A stretch of DNA of 64,000 nucleotides from Cymbomonas tetramitiformis. Its lineage: Eukaryota > Chlorophyta > Pyramimonadophyceae > Pyramimonadales > Pyramimonadaceae. The notes beneath the pieces were generated by a model. That model saw nothing but the letters and a program-made list of their open reading frames with translations. It ran no database searches and had not been told where the DNA came from. The position numbers were made by a program, and so were the translations under genes. The stretch's first letter is position 1; every line of letters begins with the position of its first letter. The stretch lies in contig LGRX02035411.1 in the NCBI GenBank assembly GCA_001247695.2, positions 1 to 64,000 of the forward strand, given 5' to 3'. This document shows positions 20,530-31,194 of this stretch, piece by piece.

Positions 20530-22695
20530 GGACGTGACGGGGGAGCATATACTATCAAAACTGGCCATAGCAAATCGTGCAGCTTCCCATCCGGGCTCTC
20601 GAAAAGCTGGTTGGGGACTCCTTGAGCATCGTGAGTCGGGATCACCTCCTCGATGCGCATACCCGCGAGACGTAGTATTCGACGCCACTGAGGGAGGCGA
20701 GACTGAAGGTCAGGCAGAATGAAGTTGGCGGAAGTGTTTTCCGGGTCTTGGCGCCATTCCTCAACGTACTTGCGCAGAACTGCCTCGATAGTCAGGTGAT
20801 TGCTGGAGTAGGGGGGGTTGCACCAAACGTGTAGACCACGCCATTGCGCGTTCAATGGCTACTGCCCAGCGATCCTTGTGACAGGACTGGAATCGCGTCC
20901 GGTCCTGTCACAAGGACCGACTTTTCGGGAATTTTTTAAGCCGTCCTCTTGGCGTTCCGAGTGCACCCCACCCGGAATGTTAGTTTCCAATGGACCTATA
21001 CTATGTGCCTTCACGCGCTATTGACAATATATCGTCATGAAATGAGTATATCCAATGCATTTGAATCATGTACCCGATCATTTTTCACTTGCAACTTTCG
21101 GAGGACGTTAAAAAACACACCATGCCTTAAATACTTTTTATCCAATTAAATTCTAGGTCTCACAAGCCCGCCAACCTTCCAAGATATATCCTAACATCAT
21201 ATCCAATCATACGCAAAAGATTATGCACGTTCTCAGTGTTTATTGGGTCGTATATCCACTCTCATATATTGAGTGCTTGTATATCCACGCGTATATCCAC
21301 TCTTTTATGCAGCAAAAACTTTCTTGAAGGCTTGACGAATTTTGTCGAATAGCATCTGCATTATTTACGTATGGCTGCTAGCACATTGTAGTGTTCATAT
21401 ATACATATCAATTGATTTTTTGAGCTATCAACATCACCATAACTGGCAGTATTGTGCATTGCATGTACTCTAAAAATTATGGGTTGACAGTTTTTTTAGG
21501 TCCTAATATGCATATGATCCGAAAATCCGTGAGTGCATGCTATTGCGAGCCATGATGTCTATTACCCAGAGTTGGCTCCAGCCAACTTAATTCGGCTTTA
21601 AGTTGTGGCTACACCCAACTTAACTTTTGGTGGGATCATTGAGAGTTGTGGTTACCGGATTCTAGATTTTATTAGCTCAAAATGACGGGAACGACGTCCT
21701 CTTTTACACACGCATCTACACGATTGAGCGAATCCAATTTATCCGTGAGCAATTTGGAAGAATGTGTGAGGGGGTAGAGAATTTAGTGGGAAAATCCGAG
21801 GGATTTTGATTTTCGTTCTACCTATGCTACTTCAACCGGGATTTTGAGGGTCAAGATGACCTCGGATGAAACTTTTGACGAGACACTACGGAAAGAGCAA
21901 CTCAGAAACTTGACGACATGGGTCTCCGAATTTTCAAAGGACCTTCGAGGAAGACACCATGGGTTATAACCCTTAAGTTATGTGCACCCAACTTAAGATA
22001 TTTCAATAGAAATCGTGCTTCTTCAACCGAGTTTTTAAGGGCCAAGATGACCTCGGATCGGATTTTTGACAAGACACGGCAGAAAGAGCAGCTCGAGAAC
22101 TTGCCAACATAGGTCTCCGAATTTTCATATGACCTTCGAGGAAGCCCCCATGGGCTCTCAACCTTAGGTTATGTGCAGCTAACTTAACGCCGGGTAATAG
22201 ACAATGACTGCGGAAGTATCATGGCGATTTATGAGGTGGTACATATTAGAGGGCACTATTGGGTCATAAACATGATATGTTTAATTGCTAGATGCATTTG
22301 GAGGCCATCTAGTAGGTGTACGCGGCTTCGGGCACTCCGGTCCTTGTGAAAGGACCGGCATTTTTATTTAATTTTCGTCGGTACTACCCCCGCGTTTCAT
22401 TCCTCTCAAGCACATGCCCATATCGAGTATAGCACCCAAAAGAGGTTCGTAATAAATTCTTGAACACCCAAATATGATGTCAAAACACTCAAATATCAAC
22501 TATATCGAAAAAACGCGGCAGATAGCCCCAAATCACTTCGGTCCTTGTGACAGGACCGTGATTTTGGGCAGTAGCCATCAAGCAGTCACACCAGTATCGA
22601 TCCACCTGCCTATTCTTGCCGGCAAGGTCACAGCAAGCATCTACATCGAACCGACCGAACCTGGTCTGAATTTCTTCAAAGACCTCTCTGCGCAC
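20530..22695 (-). pseudogene. Dam-like adenine-methyltransferase domain, split by an insertion
   Basis: The N-terminal part (22695-22582) has FEEIQTRFGRFDVDACCD, and the C-terminal part (20855-20530) has VWCNPPYSS and LHDLLWPVLIVYAPP. This order (F..FG.FD.DA..., then W.G..V.CNPPY, then a hydrophobic strand region) resembles phage-type N6-adenine methyltransferases and the Dam-like domain carried by DIRS retroelements. NPPY is the amino-methyltransferase catalytic motif. It lies between RNase H and integrase. The insertion at 20856-22577 interrupts it; removing the insert and one 4-bp duplication leaves both halves in one frame, so the domain was open when the insertion happened. The family match is by eye and activity is unproven. 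Confidence 0.6.
20856..22577. mobile_element. 1,722-bp non-autonomous TIR DNA transposon inserted in the Ty3 Pol gene
   Basis: Perfect 13-bp terminal inverted repeats TGGCTACTGCCCA (20856-20868) and TGGGCAGTAGCCA (22565-22577) are flanked by TCAA on both sides (20852-20855 and 22578-22581), a 4-bp target duplication. Just inside each end is a copy of the near-palindrome GGTCCTGTCACAAGGACC, with extra copies at 20875 and 22339. Inside are two copies of a ~100-bp unit with GGTCTCCGAATTTTCA and GACCTTCGAGGAAG (about 21929 and 22112). No transposase is encoded. TCAA is unlike the TTAA of typical piggyBac elements; superfamily not assigned. Confidence 0.9.
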
Positions 22696-23500
22696 CCGCC
22701 AGTTCTGTCGGTCTGCCGGTTCGAAGCGTACTTGTCGGTGGCGCCCCGTGTTTGCATTGGCGCCCCCCCTCCAGTGACATGTCGCGCGACATCTGCACCA
22801 GGGGACTCCACGCCTTTCAACAAAGAATCGCCTTCAGGTGCACGATGAGTAGGGTCAACTGTGGCAGCACGTTGTTTTGAGTCTGCGCCAGGAGATTCAA
22901 GGAGCTTCAGGAGACCTGATGTAGGTCCATGGATCCTGGCGTAGGTCCATGGCGTAGGTCCATGGGTCCCGACGTAGGTCCATGCGAAGGTCATGCAGGT
23001 CCAAGGGTCTCGTAAGTCCCGGTTTTACTATGGGTGCGGTGAGCAATGTTAGTATCCAAGCCAAGGGGGTCAGGCTCCCGATCTCCCCCGCTGCCTCCAT
23101 AGCTGTCTCCGCGTCCACCAAAACATCCACCGCAGCGAGCCAAGAAGAATCCATCATCGAGATCCATTTCGGTGGTGAGGAAGGTGGGGCGTCCTCGAAG
23201 AGATCCCCTGCATCCAAGACTGATAGGGGGTCTTTGTTGGGGAGATCGGACTCCTCATCCAACACCCCTGCCTCCTGCAAGCCCTTGCGAGGGTCCTCGT
23301 CGACGAAGTCAGGTCTTCGGGACAGTGCGTCGGGGACCAACAGAAGGGCACCCTTCACGTACTCCATTCGGGGCACACCCACCTCTACTAGGTCTAGGAC
23401 TCTAGGTACCACCGTGCTTGCCGTCGACTGAGCTCCCTGCCCGGCTCCATTAGCCATTCTAAGGGGCGGTGATCGCCTTGCAGTTTGAAGTCGGTGAAGA
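22582..23500 (-). pseudogene. RNase H end and disordered Pol linker
   Basis: Minus-strand reading shows ALSRRPDF near 23325, the usual end of a Ty3 RNase H/connection. It is followed by an acidic, Pro/Ser-rich linker, and then by further GTAGGTCCATG repeats (about 22917-22985). A GACATGTCGCGCGACATCTGC-like block at about 22777 is repeated at about 23987, at the site where gag/RT sequence is missing. Confidence 0.6.
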
Positions 23501-24011
23501 CGAGGTAATGTCGCCAGGTGACGGTCGTTCAGTGGTGCAATGCACACAACTCTCTCTCACCCGTGTGGTAATTCTGTTCGGCGGCTGAGAATTGCCTGCT
23601 TTCATAGGCTATGACCCGCAGACCTTCGCCGCAATCCTGTATTAATACTCCCCCAAGGGCGATGCCGCTTGCGTCTGTGTGAACCAGAAACGGTGCCGAT
23701 CCATCCGCTGCCGCCTTCATGTTGGGCAAGGCGAGCACCGGGGCCGAGATGAGTGCCGACTTTAACTCTTCGAAAGCCCACTGCTGTTTGGCTCCCCAGC
23801 GCCAAGGCACATCTGTCTTGGTGAGGTATGTGAGGGGCTGCGCGATCTCCGAGAAGCAATGGATGAAACGGCGGTAGTACCCAGCTAGGCCGAGGAACTG
23901 TCTCAACAGACGTGATCTCCCCCCCTGGAACCGCTTCAACCGGATCGGTGGGAGCGGTTCCTGCTGGCTCTGCGCGCTCCCCTCTAGTGACATGTCGCGC
24001 GACATCTGCAC
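23350..24011 (-). pseudogene. RT thumb and RNase H remnant
   Basis: LLRQFLGLAGYYRRFIHCFS is the conserved start of the Ty3 RT thumb/connection. It is followed by AFEELKSALISAPVLALPN, FLVHTDASGIALGGVL (first RNase H Asp) and YESRQFSAAEQNYHTGEREL (RNase H Glu region). A frameshift near 23530 then continues into WRHYLVFTDF-like sequence. The YxDD-containing palm of RT is absent upstream, consistent with an internal deletion. Confidence 0.9.
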
Positions 24012-24026
24012 GGGGAAGCTCCACGG

Positions 24027-24545
24027 TCACGCAAACCGATGTATTCGCCGGTGCCACACCCGCCGAGACAGGTACCACCCATGATGAAGTACAAGCGGCC
24101 GAGATACTGGGGTCCATTCCCTGTCCCTCATGAGGATGAGCAACTGGATACACCGCCTGAGCTGCTCTCTGTGCTGGAAATACTCAACGGCCACAGGGTT
24201 CTGGGCAACCATGGCGCTCTGTGGGTACGCGTGTTGTGGGTGAGAACCCGCCATCTGAAGAGGTGTCATGCCGTAGGGTGTGGGGTAGCCTCCTCTGTAA
24301 GCTCCCCAAGTCCACCGGGGATCCACATAGCCCTGAAGGGGGTGCCCGAGGGGGGTAGCAGGGGTGAACGAAGGCAGCTGATCCAGCATCCAGGGGGGGC
24401 AGATGCAAATGGGGGTACCGCCATGTGCTGCAGCGGAAGTGAAGAGGCCACAAAGGGCACTGCCGTGGTGCCGGGGTATGCCGAAAGTGGGGTTGACCCG
24501 AATGGAATGGGGTTCGGAGTCGCGAACGGGTGGAAAGTGGAGGTC
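24027..24545 (-). pseudogene. gag N-terminal remnant
   Basis: Pro/Gly/Tyr-rich reading frames (for example GAYRGGYPTPYGMTPLQMAG) end in a more structured LRRCIQLLILMRDREW helix just before the deletion point. Position after the 5' leader and low-complexity composition suggest gag. No capsid or CCHC knuckle remains. 24546-25318 is leader sequence with another GTAGGTCCATG cluster at 24733-24785. Confidence 0.45.
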
Positions 24546-25318
24546 TGAGGGGGTAAATGAGGACTATCTTACAGACAGCTCCCAGGGTGACGGCGGCGCG
24601 GTGGAATATGCGGGAGTGACAGGGGCAGAATCTGAGGAAGTTGGGAAAAGTTGAGGGTAATTCATACTTGTAAGCGCCTGGAAGTACTTGGACACATTGA
24701 GGTGGAACCGTAGATATAGGGTTTAGGGTTCAATCGTAGGTCCATGACGTAGGTCCATGGGTCCATGATGTAGGTCCATGGGTCCAGAAGAAGATCCTAA
24801 AACCAATCTGGCCCAAAAACTCAATAAAAGTGTTCTTATGTTAAAAGGTCTTGTTTTTATCACTTTTTTAAAAAAATCTGCAAGGGCTCCGCGGCACCAG
24901 AAAAGTCAACTGATATGGTCAAAGGAGCTATTCTGAGCTGCCATACTTAAGCCAGATAGAGCATCGTACTAACCAATCATCTTCCAATCCTGACCGTAAA
25001 AAGTGAGCCAAAACGTCCGGAAACTCTGCAAAGAAATTACTTTTGTGAAAATAAAGATGTAGGAACGTTTCCAAACTGAAGAAGTTTTACATCATTAACA
25101 TCATCTTGAGCATCCTAAGATCTGGGCTTCTGCACATACTTAAGGAAGGTGAAAAAGACGATTTTCCGAACTTTCCTCTGTCAAAAATAAAGTTTGCTTG
25201 GCTTTTTAAACAAATAAACGAACATAAGAGACGTATTTTGATAGCCGAAAAATGTTTTATGTCCACCTACAGGTCCCCGGAGGTTGTGTTAGCTAGCCAG
25301 CTGAAGAGTGGTAGCTGA

Positions 25319-25330
25319 GGTTTGATACCA
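25319..25330 (-). promoter_or_regulatory. Primer-binding site
   Basis: Two bases inside the 5' LTR the minus strand reads TGGTATCAAACC. The first eight bases complement the 3' end of initiator tRNA-Met (…TGATACCA), the commonest plant LTR primer. This is the 3'-end priming mode, unlike the non-autonomous elements at 42129 and 50163. Confidence 0.75.
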
Positions 25331-25332
25331 AA

Positions 25333-25729
25333 TGTTCCAGTGTGCATTTTAGTATTCTTTGTTATTTTTTTGAGGATCAACCAATATGATCTATTATTTC
25401 GTATACGATTATCCCAATGATACAGAGTAACCTAGTGTTAGAGTTCTACAATTCAAGAAGGAAGAAACAGTAGCAAAGTCCCCTTTTTAACTCCAAACTC
25501 GATTCACAATATTTTCCCCCAATCACCCGACAATCATCACAGAATTGTCAATCGATCGTATCCCCATAACTGTCGATGCCATCAATATCACACGGCCCAT
25601 TATGTCATCGTCATTATGTCATAGCAAGCGATTTCCTTTTATCGTGTCATCGTGTCATTCTGTCATCGTACAGTCATTATTTAAGCGTCATAATTCCCAC
25701 GATCAACAGCCGTCGTGCCCCCTGGCACA
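25333..25729 (-). repeat. 5' LTR of the Ty3 element
   Basis: Partner of 17105-17504 with a few substitutions and short indels, so insertion is not very recent. TG...CA ends as in the 3' copy. Confidence 0.92.
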
Positions 25730-26901
25730 CACCCTGCCATGTACAAACTTTGATCACAGAAACTTGTGGTCCAAGCATGATGGCATGATGGCAAACCAAT
25801 CGTTTCAATAAGCTATTATCGAATAGATAGCATATGCACTAAGAAGTGACGTCATAAAAATATGGTTTGTTGGTTGTATATTTATTCACACTGGCACACA
25901 GCTCCAATATATCTTAGCCTATTGTTGTATTCACTTGTTTTCTTGCCCCCCTCGTTCATCTTATTGTGTGGAGTGCATTATGTTTTAATATGCAGATGGT
26001 CAAAATGATAGCGGCAGCTTTGAATGGAAGTAAAAGCATATTGGATGATATGTTCACGGACACGGTCACATCAAGCAGCAAATAGGGCTGTGCAATAATG
26101 CATGGATGCTCGAACTGCCCCCTGACCGTTTGACGCATTTATGTGTGTGATTATAGTAGTTGCACACTCTAGTTATTGCCGGCACCTTGATAATGCAAAA
26201 ATACAGGGCTGTATCATGGTAGCCCGAGTCACGCTTTCATGCCTCGACCATGGAGCTTCATGCGGAATTGTACGATATTTCTGCTATGAATTCCTTCTTC
26301 CTGCTTGATGTTGAAGCGATGCACATATATCGCATGCATGTAGCTCATCAACAATAATGCCTTTCTTGCTATGATACAAAGTAGAGTATACTCTAAGATG
26401 ATTGAGTTGTGAGATCTAACAGTGACAAATAACACGTAGATACTTCGGATTATAACTCTTGTACAATTTTGGTTAGCATGATAATGCTAGAATAATTACC
26501 GTGCATTCGTTTATGCTTTTTGTGCTAGGAGGCAAGCACAAGAGCAAGAAAAACGGCTAAGTACAAAAAGCAACTACAACTATAAAAGTACTCAGTACGG
26601 AGTACAGTAGGACCGATCAGAATGATGTTGATGTGAGGCGCCTAGCCTGTTGTACGGAGTACTCAGTACAGTTGAGTTATGGAAAGAGTTCATGAATGTA
26701 TAAGAACTCTAAGTGTAATCTGTTTCGGAGATGAGAACAGAACTGAATAAATTGTAACATAAAAAGTACGAAACCGTAACTGCTGTATATTTGTATTGAA
26801 AGCATACATTGAAAGCATACTTGAAGTGAATATAGCGAAAATGTATTCCGGATAGTGGACCGCCGTAGTATCGAAAACATACCTCGTGCGGTCGTTTAAC
26901 A
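25730..26901. other. Intergenic, no gene seen
   Basis: A/T-rich sequence between the retrotransposon and the next repeat. It has short TACGGAGTACTCAGTAC-type repeats near 26590-26670. I see nothing I can name. Confidence 0.5.
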
Positions 26902-26941
26902 ATAAAAGAGCCTTCCCCATGCCCCCCTGGGGAAGATGCAT
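26902..26941. repeat. 40-bp direct repeat with hairpin, copy 1
   Basis: Identical to 27950-27989. Contains CTTCCCC...GGGGAAG, able to form a 7-bp stem around a C-rich loop. The two copies bracket about 1 kb (26942-27949), and the second copy sits exactly at the point where the second MULE copy loses homology. Confidence 0.85.
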
Positions 26942-27240
26942 GCACCACAAATGACGCGCCTTGGCGGCTCTATACCGCACATATCGGGGTGGGATAAGGT
27001 AGTGTGGTTCTGAAGACATATCGAGGGCTTCATGGCTGAGCGGATCGGAGAGATGGCGCGATTCAACAGCCTGTACCAAGTCGAGACCAGCACACACGTC
27101 GTGCAGCTCGGCGAGCATCTCCACCAAGTCGAATGGGGGGTGTCAAGTGTCGGGCGGTTGGTGAGGGGCAGTGAGAGCGGTCAGGCCCTCAGAGGCGGCC
27201 ATGATAATAACGCCCACATGCCTTCTGGCTGATTTTGGAA
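26942..27240 (-). other. Possible coding fragment, unrecognised
   Basis: Minus-strand frame with MLAELHDVCAGLDLVQAVES and LIPPRYVRYRAAKARHL reads like protein (balanced composition, no repeats). It is closed upstream by a stop near 27140 and ends at the 40-bp repeat. It could be an exon or a captured fragment. The remainder to 27949 shows nothing recognisable. Confidence 0.25.
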
Positions 27241-27949
27241 ATTCAAGTCGATTCGTGCTCTTGAACACCGTCACCTGTTCATAAAGCATTTGGGAAAGCT
27301 GGGGCACACGTCCGACTCGATTCTGACCGAATTGCCCAAGTTATTCGGGCAGACGTATCGTTATCTTGAGCGAGATTTGAAGTTTCGATTTAGGGGGCGG
27401 GGTGGACTTGGCGGGATCGTATATGATAGTGCTAAAAGGCGGGGGTTTGTTTGGAGGTCAGATGTCGAGGTGCCTAGGCTTCAGGAGGGGTAGGAAGTGA
27501 GGGGGCAGGCAGGCAGGCAGCGAAAATCCAGCGAAAAAATATGCGGTAAGTTTCCTTGATGTAGGGTTTGGCGGCATTGCGTGAACGCCTTACTTACTCG
27601 GAATGACATTTGGGGATATGATATCTAGAGGTAATTTTGTGCGGGGAACACGTTTCTGAGGTCAGATTGGTGATTTGACAAAGTGGGATGGTCGATTTTC
27701 GCCGAGCGCCCCTGCGGGGCGTAGACAAGGGATAGCGCTCAGTACGGTAGGATATGCCTCTCCAGGGGGGGCTTGCCGCCCGCTGCGAATCCGGATAGAT
27801 CACTGATTCAGATTGGCGATACGACATCTTCATCGTGTTCGCCGTCAAAAGTCGTTCTAGTGACATGTCCCTTACCCCATTTGCCTCGGAGAGCTTCCAT
27901 TGATAACGAGTCCCACAAGACAGACTTAGGGTTATAACTCGGAGTATCG

Positions 27950-27989
27950 ATAAAAGAGCCTTCCCCATGCCCCCCTGGGGAAGATGCAT
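27950..27989. repeat. 40-bp direct repeat with hairpin, copy 2
   Basis: Second identical copy of the 26902-26941 repeat, at the broken end of the MULE gene. Confidence 0.85.
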
Positions 27990-29390
27990 TATCTCGACAT
28001 CGGGGTCCTTTGAGGAGACATACGTCGAGCTCTTGCTTCCTCGAATAACGTACTCCAAAGCCCGAACATCTTGCACTGCCTCTGACACGTTTAGTACGTC
28101 TTGTAGGGTGGTTGACTCGTGTCCACTCAGCAGTTTGTTCATCACATTGGCGGTTGCAGCCATCTTCAGGTTTTCCAATCGAGCTGCGCCCATCTCGGGG
28201 ATTGCCTTCAAGACTGCCTCAGTTTCGGTTTCCCCAAGGTCTGCTGGCTTGGTTTTTTTGACAAGGTTTGTGCAAGAGTGTTTCCCGATGTGTTTAAACA
28301 TCAACAAATAGCCTGATCCGGGCTTAAGTTCACCACGGTAAAGCGTGGCGGTAGCGGCACAAGGTTCCATGGAAGTAGTTTGTTTGCACTTTGGACATGT
28401 CGGTGCCACTTGTACTTGTTTCCCGACTTGCGCCACCTATTGAATTAAAATCTATATTTATTCAATGAAAATGTTTTGCAAGGAAGTAAAAATTTTCGTC
28501 ATCGATGCCAAAACAGTCAAAACATTATAAAGCAGTTACTCTCAAAAAATAAACTTGCGAAAGAACTGCCATCGATGACGATATTTGAAAGTACTATAAT
28601 TATATAAAGTACAAAAACAGTTTCATAACTTTTCAATGAAGTTTTTGCCATGTATTTGAAGGAACGGACAAGTCTTATTCTTGCATACTGCCTCTCCAAG
28701 GCATTTCACACTTCGAATGTTGACCTTGGCACCCAACTGCTTCCAGTTATCAGTTATTGCCTTGTCGGTCGAGTTATTCGCATGTGACCAAGTGCGCGGT
28801 GTTTGAAAGAACGGCAGTTTAGTCAAAGAAAAGCCACGTCTGCCCTTGGATGGCGGTTGTTTGACGTGGGAACCGAAGGTAGTGTTCCCGTCGACGTTAG
28901 GAGGCACTTGGATGGTGAAGATTGTATCTTTAGGGAACGCGTTTGCAAACTCAAAGTCCTGCTTTGACAAATTCGCAACAGGAGTATCAAGCTCTGGTTC
29001 AAAGGTATCTGCAGGTTCCGAGTCGCATAAGTTGTCAAAAGTGGAAGCAGCTTCGCCAGTGATCTCAGGTTCGTCCTCAGACCTTGAAGCCGCGGAGGTT
29101 GCGGGAGGAGTTTTCGGTGAAGCATCTTCGGGCTCGTCTTCGGTATCAATCAAACAACCTATAACTAAGTAGCCCCATTCCGGGTCCACGCGGTACACCT
29201 CCTTGTCACAGACATATTTCATACTAGCCAGTTTTGCAACAGCCAATCCATCGTCGGGGTTAAGTCCGAAGGCGTCATAAATGTCCGTGTGCAAAACTTG
29301 GCATCGCTTCCCACGTACACGCCATGGAATAGGCCGACAAAGAAGAACACCCTGAGGGGTTTCGAAGAAGAAGTCTACAAAGTTGCCCAT
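27990..29390 (-). pseudogene. Second MULE transposase copy, N-terminal part only
   Basis: Exon 1 (29390 to about 28633) begins MGNFVDFFFETPQGVLL and ends with CLGEAVCKNKTCPFLQIHGK, matching the zinc-finger half of the 5930-6763 exon. Exon 2 (28435-27990) starts after an AG and carries CPKC, a Cys, then HIGKHSC, the second half of the WRKY-GCM1-like finger, plus the helical region after it. Shared features with the first copy include VDGN(T/V)TFG, LPF/LDF and SWSHA. Where the first copy has a second intron, this one reads straight through. The catalytic DDE part is gone: homology stops at the 40-bp repeat. It is clearly divergent from the first copy, so a different subfamily. Confidence 0.75.
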
Positions 29391-31146
29391 TGTGCAAATG
29401 GAATACAGTAGTTCAAATAGCTGTAATATTTCACACGCACTCGAATGTCATCGATGACGAAAAAGTTAACATGTAAAGATTCAGTCAGAGCTGAGAGAGA
29501 GGGAGGCGGCGTAGTGTCATCGATGACATGTTATCGACAAAACAATAATTTGTAAAGTATTTACCTGATATCAAGCTAATTAAATTGTCATCTCGAAGTT
29601 GCAACCTTGTTGGAGTTCTATATTTATTTGTTAAGGAGTGTGCAGTTCGAAAAATAAGTTGTTGTTAAGTAGTCCGCGCCAGAAAGTTGAAAATTAAAAT
29701 GGCCAATATAATATTATTATATATGAAATTAATATTTGTTTATTCAGCAACTGATAATAAACCGGGGACGAAGGTTTGTCAAAAAGACTACACCCCCCCC
29801 CCCCAACTCCCTTCCCACCCTACCCCCTAAAAAAAAACGCGCGACTGGAAGTCACGAGTGGTTGACGAATTTAGACAATAAGAAGCGGAAACGGAATATT
29901 ATTATTTTGGAATAGAAAAGTGACCTTCCTAGAATAGAAAATAAACAATTTAATTAATTAATGCAGCCTGAAAATTTTATACCGTCCCTCGAAAAATTAT
30001 TATAACAATGATGCCAAAGGGATATATGTATATCGGGAAATATTGGGGTTTTTAAATTTTCGAAATTTTCGTTTTTTTATTCGTCCACGAAAAAGACGAT
30101 ATGTGGCAGTTCAATTTCATAGTTAAAATTTTTATGCAAATTTCTTGAAGCGGTGAACAAATTCCTAGATATAACATTTTTAAAAATTCATTTCAGCGAC
30201 AGCGACAGACGAACGAAGTCCGCTCGTGTCACGCCAGCGCCTGTCCGTTTTTGCAATTCCTGTCGCTTTTTGCAGTTCTTAACAGTGACAACAAGGGGAA
30301 CAACGCCGTTTGTCAGTTATTAAGTATGGAAATGCAAGTTATCGCGCTTGCCCGCCCCAACTTTGTTGCGCTACTGCAGGCACACCCCCTTGTGATTTTA
30401 ATCACATAACATGAAGCACAATTTTTTCCAACGTTCGTAACCAACATACATGTATTCACAAGACGAATACCTTTTATTTGAGCTCTTGAACGACCCCATC
30501 CGCAACCGCATCGCTTCGTTTGCAGTCGCGACTGCGAGCTAAGTTGATGCGGTTTAAGATGGGGTCGACCCCACATGGGATGAAAAGCTTGGCAGTCGAG
30601 GGGTTTTTGTGCATTTCAGCGCACGAAACTTGGCACTGATATTATTGATAGTAATATCAGTTGACCCTCTTAAGCGCAAGCACATTCGTTAAGTGTACGC
30701 AAAACGAGCGCATCTTAGCATTGATACAGGAAGCACAACATGTGGAGCACTACTGGCTAGACGTGCGTTTTTTGGCATGGAGAGCCAACAAGAGACCTTT
30801 TGTCAGGCGATGACAATGATATCTCATAATCTGGCGTGTATGACAATCTGAGACTTAGGCGCTTGAGGGATAAGTGTTAGACTCGTCCTGTCATTTGTTC
30901 AGTTAGGTGAAGAGAAAATTGTACTTTCACAAATAAATAGAAGGGAATCTGAAGTTTATTTTTTTAGGTATGTGCTGTCATCGATGACGGGGAAAGTAAC
31001 TTCGGCGAAAATTGTTTTTTCACAAATAAATAGAAATGAATCTGAAGTTTAACTTTTTAGGTATTTGCTGTCATCGATGACGGGGGAAGTAATCTAGGAT
31101 GCCTTGTTATCCCTATAACAAAAACGGTTGCACTGCCATCGATGAC
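28499..31146. repeat. GTCATCGATGAC palindromes around the second MULE
   Basis: Exact TCATCGATGA at 29448, 29517, 30978 and 31071, and one-base variants at 28499, 28570 and 31136, the last three (30978, 31071, 31136) sitting in ~90-bp tandem units followed by CGGGG. This is the same 10-mer core found in the arms of the first MULE. Between them, 29530-30970 is non-coding A/T-rich sequence with a C11-12 homopolymer near 29796. Confidence 0.8.
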
Positions 31147-31194
31147 GGGGGAGGTCCCTGTTATATAATCACTAGGAAGTGGAGAGTTGCGCGT

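Larger units (their letters stand above)
17105..25729 (-). mobile_element. Ty3/gypsy-type LTR retrotransposon with two DNA-methyltransferase-like domains
   Basis: Two near-identical ~400-bp LTRs bracket 8.6 kb read on the minus strand. Order from the 5' LTR: primer site, a Pro/Gly-rich gag remnant, RT thumb plus RNase H, an unstructured linker, a Dam-like domain, integrase, chromodomain, C5-methyltransferase-like domain, polypurine tract, 3' LTR. The RT fingers/palm, protease and most of gag are missing, apparently by internal deletion near 24010. Several frameshifts and stops break integrase. A 1,722-bp DNA transposon sits at 20856-22577. Flanks just outside the LTRs are CAACC (17100-17104) and CACCC (25730-25734), a possible target duplication with one change. 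The order RNase H-integrase-chromodomain places it with Ty3/gypsy. Confidence 0.9.

Noticed and set aside
20818..22565. Repeated GGTCCTTGTGACAGGACC as a regulatory operator
   Set aside because: The copies lie just inside the ends of a flanked insertion and are better explained as subterminal repeats of that transposon.
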